A stretch of 64,000 nt of DNA from Desnuesiella massiliensis (GCF_001403615.1 NZ_LN879457.1:992001-1056000); one strand, 5' to 3'; positions 1 through 9,028 are shown, counted from the stretch's first letter. A program made the numbers and translations. Notes: a model not told the origin generated them from the sequence alone.

Positions 1-71
1 GTGTAAGCGTGGTAAATATAGATAATGGTTTTGGAGCTGCTTACTTAGCTAGTATGATAAATAAAATATAA
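1..71 (+). CDS. larB: LarB-like protein, C-terminal end only
   Basis: Only the last 22 residues and the stop are present. They contain the block NIDNGFGAAY followed by a short hydrophobic helix. I recall this ending from LarB proteins (AIR-carboxylase fold), which make the pincer nickel cofactor of lactate racemase by carboxylating and hydrolysing nicotinate adenine dinucleotide. The call rests on that short block only. A strong hairpin terminator overlaps the stop, so this is the end of a transcription unit entering from the left. Confidence 0.5.
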   Translation, partial: VSVVNIDNGFGAAYLASMINKI

Positions 72-96
72 AACAGCCTTAGGCTGTTTTATATTT
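70..96 (+). terminator. Rho-independent terminator after larB-like gene
   Basis: A 9-bp perfect stem (AAAACAGCC/GGCTGTTTT) with a 3-nt loop is followed by a T-rich stretch and overlaps the larB-like stop codon. Confidence 0.85.
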
Positions 97-188
97 TGTC
101 TATCTTCAGTTTTTATATATTTTCATATGTACGTTATTTAGAAAGTGCTGAGCTTCTTAAGAATATAACTAATAAGTTTAAATTATAG

Positions 189-235
189 AAAATGCAGGTA
201 AAAACTCTAAAAATAGTTTTAACTGCATTTTTAAA
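189..235. terminator. Second inverted repeat, possible terminator
   Basis: AAAATGCAG pairs with CTGCATTTT around an interrupted A/T-rich inner stem, followed by T residues. It lies between the larB-like gene and the next promoter-like region (TATAAT at 252-257). The A-run before and T-run after would let it work in both directions. Confidence 0.55.
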
Positions 236-309
236 TTTAAAAAAGTTGGTGTATAATGAAAAAGGAATAGAGATATTCAAGGTTTATTTAGAGGAGGCAA
301 TATATTATT

Positions 310-1386
310 ATGCTTTTTAATATAGTTATTGCATTTATACTTATATTAATAATGGTACCAACTTTATATATAGTATACATGACCATTACAACTTATAAAC
401 CAAAAGAAAAGGAACTTTTAAATATACAAGGAGAAGTAAAGGAAAATATAAAAATAAATAAAAATTTTAAAATAACTACTTTTAATATAGGCTATTGTGG
501 ATTAGATAAAAGACAAGACTTTTTTTGGGATGGAGGGAAGATGACGCGATCCAGCAGTAAGGAACAGACTATAGTGAATTTACATAATGTATGTTCCTAT
601 TTGAGAGAGGAGGCCTCAGACTTTATACTTTTGCAAGAGGTAGACGTGAGATCAACAAGAAGCTTTAATATAAACGAAGCAGAAATTTTAAGAAGAACCT
701 TTAATGATTATCAATCGGCCTTTGCTATTAATCATAAGGTTAATTGGGTGCCATTCCCATTTCTCAAGCCTGTAGGCACTACTAATTCAGGCATAATGAC
801 GCTATCAAAATATAAAATATCTAAAAGTATAAGGGTTCAGTTCCCAGGTAAAGGAAAATGGCCTAAAAAGATTTTTGATTTAGATAAATGTTTTTTAGAG
901 ACAAGAATTTCTGTAGAAAATGGCAAAGAATTAGTTATTATAAACACTCATCTCACTGCTTTTGATAAAGGTGCCGCCATAAGAAAAAAACAATTGTTTA
1001 TGTTAAAGATGCATCTGATTAAAGAGCAATTATTAGGTAATTATATTATAGTAGCTGGAGATTGGAATTATGTTTTGCCTAGCACTGATCCAAAGAGATT
1101 TTCTACTAAGGAAGCCTGGCCTCAGTGGCTTCATGTAATGCCTGAAAACTTTACTCCTAAAAATTATAGGTGGATAGTAAATCCAGATTGTTATACTGTT
1201 AGGACAAATACTAGACCTTATGTAAAGGGCGAAAATTTTACCGCAGTTATTGATGGTTTTTTAGTTAGCGAAAATATTGACATTATTAATGTGAGCACAT
1301 CAAATTTAGAGTTTGAAAGTAGTGACCATAACCCTGTAAATTGCGTATTTAAGCTAAAGGTCTCAAATAAGAATAGTAAGGAATGA
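310..1386 (+). CDS. Membrane-anchored endonuclease/exonuclease/phosphatase family protein
   Basis: This 358-residue protein has one N-terminal membrane helix (about residues 3-25). The rest matches the metal-dependent EEP phosphodiesterase fold: TTFNIGYCG near the start, the acidic LLQEVD motif, NTHLT, AGDWN and a terminal SSDHNPV. These are the usual metal and catalytic residues and all look intact. Substrates of the family range from DNA to phosphoinositides and sphingomyelin, and the sequence does not decide which. The helix suggests the enzyme works outside the membrane. A GAGGAGG site precedes the ATG. Its stop overlaps the next gene's start by four bases, so the two are probably translated together. 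Confidence 0.8.
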   Translation: MLFNIVIAFILILIMVPTLYIVYMTITTYKPKEKELLNIQGEVKENIKINKNFKITTFNIGYCGLDKRQDFFWDGGKMTRSSSKEQTIVNLHNVCSYLREEASDFILLQEVDVRSTRSFNINEAEILRRTFNDYQSAFAINHKVNWVPFPFLKPVGTTNSGIMTLSKYKISKSIRVQFPGKGKWPKKIFDLDKCFLETRISVENGKELVIINTHLTAFDKGAAIRKKQLFMLKMHLIKEQLLGNYIIVAGDWNYVLPSTDPKRFSTKEAWPQWLHVMPENFTPKNYRWIVNPDCYTVRTNTRPYVKGENFTAVIDGFLVSENIDIINVSTSNLEFESSDHNPVNCVFKLKVSNKNSKE

Positions 1387-2666
1387 TGTTATTGAAAAAT
1401 AGACTGTTAATATTTCCTTTGATTTTTTTTATCATATTTTTCACCTCCTGTAATACAAAAAATACTAGCAGCAGTGAACGGAAATTAGATGAGATCTCTG
1501 GAAAAATTACTATTGCGGTATATAAAAACTATGAAGATTATATAAAGTACGCTGCAGAAAAGTATAGAAAACTTCATCCTAATGTTACTATAGCTATGGA
1601 GGTATTAGATGAAGCTAAAATTGAAAATGCACTAAAAGAGAAAAATACTAATAACCTTTCAGATATATTAATGGCTCAGAGTAAAAAAATTGCCTACTAC
1701 TATAATCTTAATAATGAAGCATTTAAAGAGCTTAATAGTAATTTTTCTTATAAAGATGGTTTTAATAAAAATAGATTAGAGCAGATAACCATTAATAACA
1801 AGATCTATGCTGTTCCCCTAGATTATAGACCGCTTATTTTATTCTATAGAAAAGACTTATTAGAGAACAAGGGTATAAAAATAGAGGATATTAGAACCTG
1901 GTCTCAGTTTTATAATATTGGGAAAAACATATATTCAGGAAGTAATAAAGAAGTAAAGCTATTGACTTTAGACCAAAATAAAAATATATATAGGATATTT
2001 TTAAACCAATTGAATAAGGGGTATATAGATAAAGAAAATAATTTTAATGTAGATGATATAGCTGCATCTAGAGCCTTTGATACTCTCAATCAATTATATA
2101 CTGATAATGTTTTAGATCTAGCTCATAATGAACAAGAGGTTCTAAATAAGCTTAAAGCTGGTAAAAGTATTTTTACCTTAGCTTCTACGGATTTTATAAA
2201 AACCTTAGAAACTCTTCCTAAGGAGGAAAGTTGGAAGGTTGGAGTAGCAAAACTCCCAGCCTTTGAAGCTGGAGGCAATAGAGATGTTCAGGAGGAGCCC
2301 GTAAATTTTTTGATTAATAATAAATTACAAAACACCAAAATAGCAGAAGACTTTATTAAGTATGTTACCACAGAAAAGGAACTTCTTACGGAAGCTATGA
2401 ACAAATATTATATGCTTCCTGCCTATAATTCTATTTATTCAGAAAACATATTTGATAATGGAATAAATGCATTGGGAGGAGAAAAGGCTTGGAGAGATTT
2501 TGAGGGAGTAATGAAAGCTTCTTTTAATGATAAGTATAACTCAGAATACGAGTATATAGATGCCTTAATATGGTCTACTGTGAAGGAAAATCTAGGTAAG
2601 AACATAGAAGGCGAAAAGCTCTGGCTTGATATAATGATTAAATATAATAAGATGCAAATGGAATAG
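1383..2666 (+). CDS. ABC-type extracellular solute-binding lipoprotein
   Basis: This 427-residue protein carries a lipoprotein signal: basic N-terminus, hydrophobic stretch, and lipobox FTSC with Cys near residue 23. The mature part has the layout of family-1 sugar-binding proteins, including the segment AVPLDYRPLILFYRKDLLE typical of the hinge and ligand-binding region. No permease or ATPase gene is near; the only partner is the upstream phosphodiesterase gene, overlapping at ATGA. ATG at 1386 is an alternative start. It may serve a distant permease, or bind a product of the coupled enzyme (inference). A hairpin terminator follows. Confidence 0.85.
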   Translation: MMLLKNRLLIFPLIFFIIFFTSCNTKNTSSSERKLDEISGKITIAVYKNYEDYIKYAAEKYRKLHPNVTIAMEVLDEAKIENALKEKNTNNLSDILMAQSKKIAYYYNLNNEAFKELNSNFSYKDGFNKNRLEQITINNKIYAVPLDYRPLILFYRKDLLENKGIKIEDIRTWSQFYNIGKNIYSGSNKEVKLLTLDQNKNIYRIFLNQLNKGYIDKENNFNVDDIAASRAFDTLNQLYTDNVLDLAHNEQEVLNKLKAGKSIFTLASTDFIKTLETLPKEESWKVGVAKLPAFEAGGNRDVQEEPVNFLINNKLQNTKIAEDFIKYVTTEKELLTEAMNKYYMLPAYNSIYSENIFDNGINALGGEKAWRDFEGVMKASFNDKYNSEYEYIDALIWSTVKENLGKNIEGEKLWLDIMIKYNKMQME

Positions 2667-2688
2667 TAATTTAATGAATAATTTAAGG

Positions 2689-2730
2689 GCAAAGCTTACC
2701 GCTAATTATTTAGTGTAAGCTTTGCTTTTT
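2689..2730. terminator. Bidirectional terminator between convergent genes
   Basis: An 11-bp perfect stem (GCAAAGCTTAC/GTAAGCTTTGC) with a T-run on the plus side lies between the solute-binding gene and the leftward glycosyltransferase. Confidence 0.8.
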
Positions 2731-3853
2731 ATATAGATTTATCTGCAAATTTAGAATAGACATTTAAGGTTTCCAAGGAGGTTTTTCTCCAAGAAAAATT
2801 TTGAGCTCTTATTATACCTTTATTTATTAGATCCACTTTAATATGATCATTATTTATTAGATTAAGCATTGCTTCAGAAAGAGAATTTTTATCTAGAGGA
2901 TTGATGAGTATACCAGCATCCTTAACCACTTCTGGAATTGATGAAGTGTCTGAGGTTATCACTGGGGCGCCGCAACTCATGGCTTCTAGAGGAGGGAGAC
3001 CAAAACCTTCGTATAGAGAAGGATAAATAAAACACTCACAGGCATTATATAATATTGGCAATAAGTCTTCTTCAACAAATCCAGCAAAAATAATTTTGTC
3101 CTCCATATTAAGTTCATTAACATACTCTTTAAGCATAGAACCCTGATCTTTTAAGGAACCTACTATTAGAAGGCAAAGGTCTTTGCTGAAGTCTCCATAT
3201 ACCTTTCTAAAAGCATCAATTAATCCTTTTACGTTTTTTCTGGGACTAAAACCCCCGATATAAAGGATAAAATCCTTATTAATAATAAGCTTCCTTTGTA
3301 ATACTTTTTTACAAAATTCTTTATTCATGGGAATATATTTCATATCAGCTGCTAAAGGCGTAACAAAAATTTTATTTTGATCTATTTGAAAGAATTTTAT
3401 GATATCTCTCTTAGACCATTCTGATACTGTTATTAGACAATCAGCTTGTTCCATAATATAAGGCATGTCTTTTAGAAATTTATTAAGATAACCTTTTCCA
3501 ACAGTCTCTGGCAGAATATAAGGAATTAAATCATGAATTGTAACTATCTTTTTGCATTTTATATTTTCATTAATTCCTATACCATTCTGAGGAACATGAT
3601 ATATATCTATGTTCTCTTTATTTAAGTTATAAGGAAAATAATTTTGTTCAAAAAATCTTTGATGCTTTTTGGAGGCCATGATTATTTTAGAATTAGTTCT
3701 TAAAAATTCATCATAGTTGTCACCAGACCAGTAAAGGTGATAAAAATTTTCTTTGTCTATGTCTAAAAGGTTTTTTAGTATGTTTTCAGTATAAGTTCCA
3801 ATGCCAGTTCCTTTATACCAATTGATTCCTCTAGCATCCATAGCTATTTTCAT
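2729..3853 (-). CDS. Glycosyltransferase family 4, spore-coat associated (CotSA-like)
   Basis: This 374-residue GT-B glycosyltransferase has an N-terminal glycine-rich turn (GTGIGTYT), a central GGFSPRKN donor-domain start, and the EX7E signature in EGFGLPPLE. It should move a sugar from an NDP donor to an unknown acceptor. It is divergently transcribed from a cotS gene, and a close paralogue (9113-10240) has the same arrangement. In Bacillus, cotSA (GT4) sits beside cotS, which supports a role in coat glycan or glycoprotein assembly. The ATG at 3853 is chosen because a GAGGTG site lies six bases upstream; an in-frame GTG three codons earlier overlaps that site. Confidence 0.85.
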   Translation of the reverse strand: MKIAMDARGINWYKGTGIGTYTENILKNLLDIDKENFYHLYWSGDNYDEFLRTNSKIIMASKKHQRFFEQNYFPYNLNKENIDIYHVPQNGIGINENIKCKKIVTIHDLIPYILPETVGKGYLNKFLKDMPYIMEQADCLITVSEWSKRDIIKFFQIDQNKIFVTPLAADMKYIPMNKEFCKKVLQRKLIINKDFILYIGGFSPRKNVKGLIDAFRKVYGDFSKDLCLLIVGSLKDQGSMLKEYVNELNMEDKIIFAGFVEEDLLPILYNACECFIYPSLYEGFGLPPLEAMSCGAPVITSDTSSIPEVVKDAGILINPLDKNSLSEAMLNLINNDHIKVDLINKGIIRAQNFSWRKTSLETLNVYSKFADKSI

Positions 3854-3934
3854 GGAATTCACCTCTAAAGTAATTAAGTATATATATTATTAATATTAAA
3901 AATCCATAGAAAAGGTTCTTATTATATTTATCAC

Positions 3935-3960
3935 ACTGTCATAAAAAGCCTCATATACTA
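3935..3960 (+). promoter_or_regulatory. Candidate sigma-K-type promoter for the cotS cluster
   Basis: CATATACTA matches the sigma-K -10 pattern CATAnnnTA, with an AC dinucleotide 15 bp (or 17 bp) upstream as the minimal -35. It lies 30 bp before the first cotS start. The motif is short, so chance occurrence is possible; the coat-gene context raises its likelihood. Confidence 0.4.
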
Positions 3961-3989
3961 AATAAGAAGCATTGCTTGGAGGGCAAGTC

Positions 3990-5003
3990 TTGGAAGCGCA
4001 AGAGGTTATTCAGCATATTAAAAATCATTATACTATTGAAGTACAAAAAATAGAAAAGATAAAAAATGTTTATAAAATCTATGGAAAAGATGATGTATAT
4101 TGTTTAAAGGTAATAAAATATAACTTTCCTCATTTTTTATTCATAATATCTGCTATTAGACATTTGCAGAATAATGGATTTGAAAAAGTTCCAACCTTTA
4201 TAAATACTAAGGATGGAGAATCATATATTAAGCTAGAAAATAATTATGCTTATCTGACTCCTTGGATTCACGCTAGGGAATGTAACTACGATAATCCTCT
4301 AGATGTAAAAGTTGCTGCTAAAAAACTCTCAGAGCTCCATAAATGTAGTGAGAATTTTAATGTTACTATGGAGATGAAGCCTAGAATAGGTTGGCTTAAG
4401 TGGTTTAAGGTATTTTCTACTAGAATAGATGAAATATATGATTTTAGAAGGAGAATAAGTAAAAAAGAGAAATTAACTGAATTTGATGAACTATATATAG
4501 ATATGATGGAAGAGGAAATAGAAAGAGGAAAATATACTTTAAAAAATTTAAGTGAAAGCAACTATATATTTAAAATGAAGGAAGAAATTAAAAATAGAGG
4601 CTTCTGTCACCATGATTATGCTCATCATAATGTGTTGATATCTGCGAATAAAGATGTAAACATAATAGATTTTGATTACTGTATGTTAGATACCCATCTC
4701 CATGATCTTTCTAGCTTATTGATAAGAGTAATGAAGAATGGGAGATGGGATATAATGAAGGGTGAATTTATAATAAATAGCTATAATGAGATAAATAGAG
4801 TATTTCAAGATGATATTCCAGTGATGGCTGCCTTTATGGAGTTCCCTCAAGAATATTGGCAAGTAGGTATTCAATATTATTGGGAAAAACAGCCTTGGGA
4901 AGAGGAACTTTTTTTAAAAAAGCTAAAAAAAATACAAGAAGATAAGTATGACAGGGAAGAGTTTATAGAAGTGTTTAGAACGATGAAATATAACGGAGGA
5001 TAG
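3990..5003 (+). CDS. cotS: CotS family spore coat protein (kinase-like fold)
   Basis: This 337-residue protein belongs to the CotS/aminoglycoside-phosphotransferase-like family. The catalytic loop (CHHDYAHHN) and metal-binding IIDFDYC motif are both present near residues 210-230, so the kinase-type active site looks intact, though coat CotS proteins have no settled substrate. The TTG start is chosen because GGAGGG lies six bases before it; an in-frame TTG six codons earlier would place that site inside the gene. It heads a three-gene rightward run of cotS-like genes with gaps of only 3-14 bp, probably one operon expressed in the mother cell. Confidence 0.88.
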   Translation: MEAQEVIQHIKNHYTIEVQKIEKIKNVYKIYGKDDVYCLKVIKYNFPHFLFIISAIRHLQNNGFEKVPTFINTKDGESYIKLENNYAYLTPWIHARECNYDNPLDVKVAAKKLSELHKCSENFNVTMEMKPRIGWLKWFKVFSTRIDEIYDFRRRISKKEKLTEFDELYIDMMEEEIERGKYTLKNLSESNYIFKMKEEIKNRGFCHHDYAHHNVLISANKDVNIIDFDYCMLDTHLHDLSSLLIRVMKNGRWDIMKGEFIINSYNEINRVFQDDIPVMAAFMEFPQEYWQVGIQYYWEKQPWEEELFLKKLKKIQEDKYDREEFIEVFRTMKYNGG

Positions 5004-5006
5004 TCT

Positions 5007-5768
5007 ATGCAATTGGAGGATAACAATTATTTCATTCAATATTTGAAAGATAAAGATATAAAAGTAATAGATGGTTTTAATGGTAAATTATCTGATGACA
5101 AAGATGTTACAGAAGCTGAAGCGTTAAATCAAATATATATTATATCTGAATTTCATAAAAAAGCTATGGGCTATATAGGGAGTATAGGTAGTACTTTAGA
5201 AAATAATACTGGGCGACTTGTGGAGAATTGCAAGGTTGAGGTGAAAAGATTAAAGAGAGATATAAGCAATATAAAAATAAAAGGCCCTAAAAATGACTTT
5301 GAAAAATTGCTAATAACAGAAGGTGAAAGCTACGTAAATAGAGCAGAGCAATGCATAGAACATGTTTATAGCTGGAATTATATCGATTTGATATATAGAA
5401 GTATGAGGCGAGATGAAATATGCCTGGGAGATGTAGGCCCAATAAATTTAAGAAAAAAAACATATATTGAGATAAATACCTTAGAAAAGTGTTGTAATAA
5501 TATGGTGGAGTGTGATGCTATAGAGTTTTTTAATAAATTAAAACGGAAGGATTCAAAAATTAATTTTGAAAAATTAATCAACGCCTTTTGCGAAAGAGAA
5601 GAACTTGATAATAGTAGTAAAGAATTTATTAAGGCCATGATTTCATATCCCTATGATTTTATTAAATGTTGCATTAGATATAGAGAAAATAAAAAAAATT
5701 GGACTTTAGAGGAGTATGAGTCAAGGCTTATAAAATCCATGAAAAAAGATGGATATAGCATGTTATAA
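5007..5768 (+). CDS. Degenerate CotS-like spore coat protein
   Basis: The 253 residues are shorter than the approximately 340 of neighbouring CotS proteins. The C-terminal half aligns by position with them: the LGDVGPINL stretch sits where HxDxxxxN should be, and EINTLEKC replaces DFDYC. The catalytic His and the metal-binding Asp pair are therefore lost, and the N-terminal lobe is shortened. The reading frame is open and the spacing (3 bp after cotS, 14 bp before the next copy) is kept, so it is probably an expressed structural pseudokinase rather than a dead gene. Resemblance is by layout, so the family assignment is moderate. Confidence 0.6.
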   Translation: MQLEDNNYFIQYLKDKDIKVIDGFNGKLSDDKDVTEAEALNQIYIISEFHKKAMGYIGSIGSTLENNTGRLVENCKVEVKRLKRDISNIKIKGPKNDFEKLLITEGESYVNRAEQCIEHVYSWNYIDLIYRSMRRDEICLGDVGPINLRKKTYIEINTLEKCCNNMVECDAIEFFNKLKRKDSKINFEKLINAFCEREELDNSSKEFIKAMISYPYDFIKCCIRYRENKKNWTLEEYESRLIKSMKKDGYSML

Positions 5769-5782
5769 AGGATGTGTAGTCT

Positions 5783-6829
5783 ATGGATATAAGATATGCA
5801 GACAAGAGATATTTATCAAAATATAATCTTTGCATTGATTTATTCAATAGCTTCAATTTAAGAGTATATGATGTAATTCCAGTAAGAAGTGTTTATTTAA
5901 TTCAAACAGATAAAGGAAAAAAGATATTAAAGAAAGTTGATTACACCATGGAAAGATTAAATTTTATATATACATGTCTAGAGTATATAAGTAAATCTTT
6001 TAATGGAGTAATGGGGTTTATGAAAGCTTCCAATGAAAACATAGGCATAAAGTATGATGAAGATATTTATGTAGTATTGGATCTTGTAGAAGGAAGAGAG
6101 TGTGAGTATTCCAACCCTATAGACATGTCTATTGCAGCGGAAAGCTTGGGAAAGCTCCATTTAGCAGGTATGGGTTTATACGAAAGAATACTTGAAGAGA
6201 AAAATATCATACTTAATGATGGAGATATTTTACTAGGAAAAAGGAAGATATTTTTGAAAAATAGTAAAGAGAGCTTAGAGAGCTATAAGAATAAAGTACA
6301 AAAATATATATATAAAAATAGCTTTGATAAAATATTTTTGGATAATGTAGATTACTTTATTAAACAAGTACAGCGTTCCATAGATATTTTAGAGAAGTCA
6401 GATTATGAAGCTTTAGTTAATGAAAAGGACAAAATATGTCTCTGCCACAAGGATCTGGCTCATCATAATATAATAATTAAAGAAGAACAAGGATATTTCA
6501 TAGACTTTGATTATTGTTCTATTGACTTAAAGGTTGTGGATTTAGCCCAGTTCATAAATAAATCCATCAAAAACTTAGCTTTTGATTGGCATAGGGCACA
6601 AAATATAATTTATGACTATCAAAAATCCAATATATTAGATAAGAGAGAAATAAAAGTACTTTATAGTTTTTTAGCCTTTCCTGAAGATTTTAATTCGATT
6701 TCTAGGGATTATTATGAAAAAAGAAAAGACTGGGAAGAAGGTGTCTTTGTAGATAGGCTTATAAAAAAGACTGAGGGAAAATTAGAAAAAGAGGAATTTT
6801 TAAATTATTTTGAGCAATGTTACTTATAG
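5783..6829 (+). CDS. CotS family spore coat protein
   Basis: This 348-residue CotS paralogue keeps the kinase-like motifs (CHKDLAHHN and FIDFDYC) and the family block EGRECEYSNPIDMS. It is third in the rightward cotS run. The family is thought to be built into the spore coat; whether any member phosphorylates a glycan or small molecule is unknown. Its stop is followed within 10 bp by a dispersed palindromic repeat and then by a second strong hairpin. Confidence 0.88.
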   Translation: MDIRYADKRYLSKYNLCIDLFNSFNLRVYDVIPVRSVYLIQTDKGKKILKKVDYTMERLNFIYTCLEYISKSFNGVMGFMKASNENIGIKYDEDIYVVLDLVEGRECEYSNPIDMSIAAESLGKLHLAGMGLYERILEEKNIILNDGDILLGKRKIFLKNSKESLESYKNKVQKYIYKNSFDKIFLDNVDYFIKQVQRSIDILEKSDYEALVNEKDKICLCHKDLAHHNIIIKEEQGYFIDFDYCSIDLKVVDLAQFINKSIKNLAFDWHRAQNIIYDYQKSNILDKREIKVLYSFLAFPEDFNSISRDYYEKRKDWEEGVFVDRLIKKTEGKLEKEEFLNYFEQCYL

Positions 6830-6834
6830 TAATA

Positions 6835-6905
6835 TACGACATCTCCAAAAAATAACTAGTCAGTCTATTAGTATATTTGACTAGTTATTTTTTACTATGC
6901 CTAAA
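6835..6905. repeat. Dispersed palindromic repeat, copy 1
   Basis: A perfect 16-bp inverted repeat (AAAAAATAACTAGTCA and its complement) surrounds a 15-nt loop. Outer, weaker arms end in ATGCCTAAA. The same core recurs at 23123-23197, 54337-54398, 56732-56814 and 58990-59070. It probably doubles as the transcription terminator of the cotS operon. Confidence 0.8.
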
Positions 6906-6948
6906 AAGTACAATTCACATGATGTATAAGATGTGAATTGTACTTTTT
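6903..6948. terminator. Bidirectional terminator
   Basis: An 18-bp perfect stem (AAAAAGTACAATTCACAT and complement) has a 10-nt loop and A/T tails on both sides. It ends two bases before the leftward DNA-repair gene stop and serves that gene; it may also back up termination of the cotS operon. Confidence 0.85.
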
Positions 6949-6949
6949 A

Positions 6950-7699
6950 TTAAATATTTGTTTTTGTTTCTATGAGGTGTTTCCAGTATCTTTTTGGCAT
7001 ATGATGCTTTTGTAGCCTATAATTAGTTCTTTCCTTGATGGTGGTACTTACAAAGTATTGCTTCCACAATTTTTCGTAGATATCTTCATCCTTAGAATTA
7101 TCTACAGGTTCTTCAGTGCCATACAAATTGCATAGAACCCACTCGCCATCCTTATGTATAATGGCAATGTTTCTTTTTAAATCATGAATTATCCACCTGT
7201 CTTTAGGTAATCTTTCAGAAAAGTGATTACCTAAAAGAGAAAGTATATTGTGATCTGGCTCTATAGAAGCATAAAATAAATCTCTTTTAACATCTTTAAA
7301 TCGTACAAAACCTAGCATTCTATGTTTTTCTCTTTGTACCTTTTGGACGCAGTTTATTACGGAAAGTACTATAGGATTATGAAGATGTAGATCGATATCC
7401 TTTCCTATTTTAAAACCTAGCTTAATATATTTATAAGCAGCACTATGGCTATATTTATCACCGCAGAGAAAGCAATAGTAGATATTATACATAGCCTGAG
7501 TACCTATTTTTTCTTTAATAGCTTTATATACTTTTTCATGCTTTTCTTCATTGGTAACTATATTAATAGCTTCATAAAATAGCTCTCCTTCATAGGAGAA
7601 TTCACTAAAAATTTCATCAGGTTTTTTATGGCTATAATAAGCCTCATAAATAGAGGTAAGAAAACCCTCAAAACTTCCATCATGTATGAATGCTATCAT
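6950..7699 (-). CDS. TIGR03915-type putative DNA repair protein
   Basis: This 249-residue protein begins IAFIHDGSFEGFLTSIYEAY and later has FVRFKDV and DRWIIHDLKRNIAIIH, features of the TIGR03915/DUF4130 family. Members are always found next to a radical-SAM protein of the TIGR03916 type, and here that partner lies 12 bp upstream on the same strand. The reaction is unknown; DNA repair or modification is the family's guess, based on domain content of the partner. The pair interrupts a spore-coat gene cluster, which hints at use in spores or germination. Confidence 0.82.
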   Translation of the reverse strand: MIAFIHDGSFEGFLTSIYEAYYSHKKPDEIFSEFSYEGELFYEAINIVTNEEKHEKVYKAIKEKIGTQAMYNIYYCFLCGDKYSHSAAYKYIKLGFKIGKDIDLHLHNPIVLSVINCVQKVQREKHRMLGFVRFKDVKRDLFYASIEPDHNILSLLGNHFSERLPKDRWIIHDLKRNIAIIHKDGEWVLCNLYGTEEPVDNSKDEDIYEKLWKQYFVSTTIKERTNYRLQKHHMPKRYWKHLIETKTNI

Positions 7700-7711
7700 A
7701 AAAATACACCT

Positions 7712-9028
7712 CTACAATTCACCATTAATTTTTGAAAATATGTCGTTAGGTTTATACAAATCTGGCAAGCCAGAAAAAAATGATAATTGTTCGTGCTGAT
7801 TTTCATTGAATTTCATCAATTCTCTAATACTAGGGGATAATCTTTGCTTTATATTTACAAGGTCAAAGGTAGTATCCCCTGAATACTTACCTTTACAAGT
7901 AATAAAATATTGAGCTCGTTTCATCACTATCCCTAGTTTCTTTAAATTATCATAGGTTAAATAGGCTACTTTCCTTGCTGCAACTATCCTAAGTGCAGAT
8001 CTTACTCCAATACCAGGAACCCTCAATAGCATTTCATAGGGAGCTTTATTTACTTCTATAGGGAATAAGTGTATATTATTTAAAGCCCAGCTTGTTTTCG
8101 GATCATAATTTGTATCAAAATTGGGACTATCATCCTTTAAAAGCTCTGAGGCCGTGAAGCCATAAAATCTTAGAAGCCAATCTGCTTGATATAATCTATG
8201 CTCTCTTAACAGTGGAGGATGATTAATTAGAGGTAATTTAGGATTATTTTGTACCACAGGCACATAGGCAGAAAAGTATACTCTTTTTAAACTATATTTT
8301 TTATAAAGCCCTTCAGCCAGTTTAATAATCTTAAGATCGTTTTCTGGAGTGGCACCTACAATTAGTTGGGTACTTTGCCCTCCTGGTACAAATTGAGGTG
8401 TAGACTTTATAATCTTTAAAGAGTCCTTAGTTTCTATAATACTGTTTTTAATGAGCCCCATGGGCTTTAATATATTTTCTTTCTTTTTTTGTGGAGCCAA
8501 TAATTTCAAGCTCTGAGAAGAAGGTAGCTCTATATTAACACTCATTCTATCAGCGTAAAGGCCAGCTTCTTTTATAAGATGCTCATCAGCTCCGGGGATA
8601 GCCTTTAAATGTATGTAGCCGTTAAATCTGTATACTTTTCTAAGCAATTTTACGCACTTTATTAGCAGCTCCATGGTGTAGTTAGAATTATTTATTACTG
8701 CAGAGCTTAAAAAGAGACCCTCAATATAATTTCTTTTATAAAAATTTATGGTAAGTTCAGCTAATTCCTCGGGAGTAAACACAGTTCTAGGAATATCATT
8801 GCTAATCCTATTTATACAGTAGCTACAATCATAGACACAATAATTGGTAAATAGAACTTTAAGCAAAGATATGCATCGTCCATCGGGGGTAAAACTATGA
8901 CATATTCCGCTAGCGGCAGCATTACCTATGCCATTATTAGTATTTTTTCTATTACTTCCGCTAGAAGAGCATGACACATCATATTTAGCAGCATCAGACA
9001 ATATTTTTAATTTTTCCATCATATCCAT
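7712..9028 (-). CDS. Putative DNA modification/repair radical SAM protein (TIGR03916-type)
   Basis: This 438-residue radical SAM enzyme has the CX3CX2C cluster motif as CVYDCSYC about 50 residues in, after a Ser/Gly/Asn-rich N-terminus. A helix-hairpin-helix DNA-binding motif (LLRVPGIGVRSALRI) lies near residue 335. The combination of a SAM-radical core and HhH is why DNA is thought to be the substrate, by analogy with spore photoproduct lyase; sequence alone does not show the reaction. It is followed at 12 bp by its usual partner. An AGGGTGAT site precedes the ATG. Confidence 0.88.
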   Translation of the reverse strand: MDMMEKLKILSDAAKYDVSCSSSGSNRKNTNNGIGNAAASGICHSFTPDGRCISLLKVLFTNYCVYDCSYCINRISNDIPRTVFTPEELAELTINFYKRNYIEGLFLSSAVINNSNYTMELLIKCVKLLRKVYRFNGYIHLKAIPGADEHLIKEAGLYADRMSVNIELPSSQSLKLLAPQKKKENILKPMGLIKNSIIETKDSLKIIKSTPQFVPGGQSTQLIVGATPENDLKIIKLAEGLYKKYSLKRVYFSAYVPVVQNNPKLPLINHPPLLREHRLYQADWLLRFYGFTASELLKDDSPNFDTNYDPKTSWALNNIHLFPIEVNKAPYEMLLRVPGIGVRSALRIVAARKVAYLTYDNLKKLGIVMKRAQYFITCKGKYSGDTTFDLVNIKQRLSPSIRELMKFNENQHEQLSFFSGLPDLYKPNDIFSKINGEL

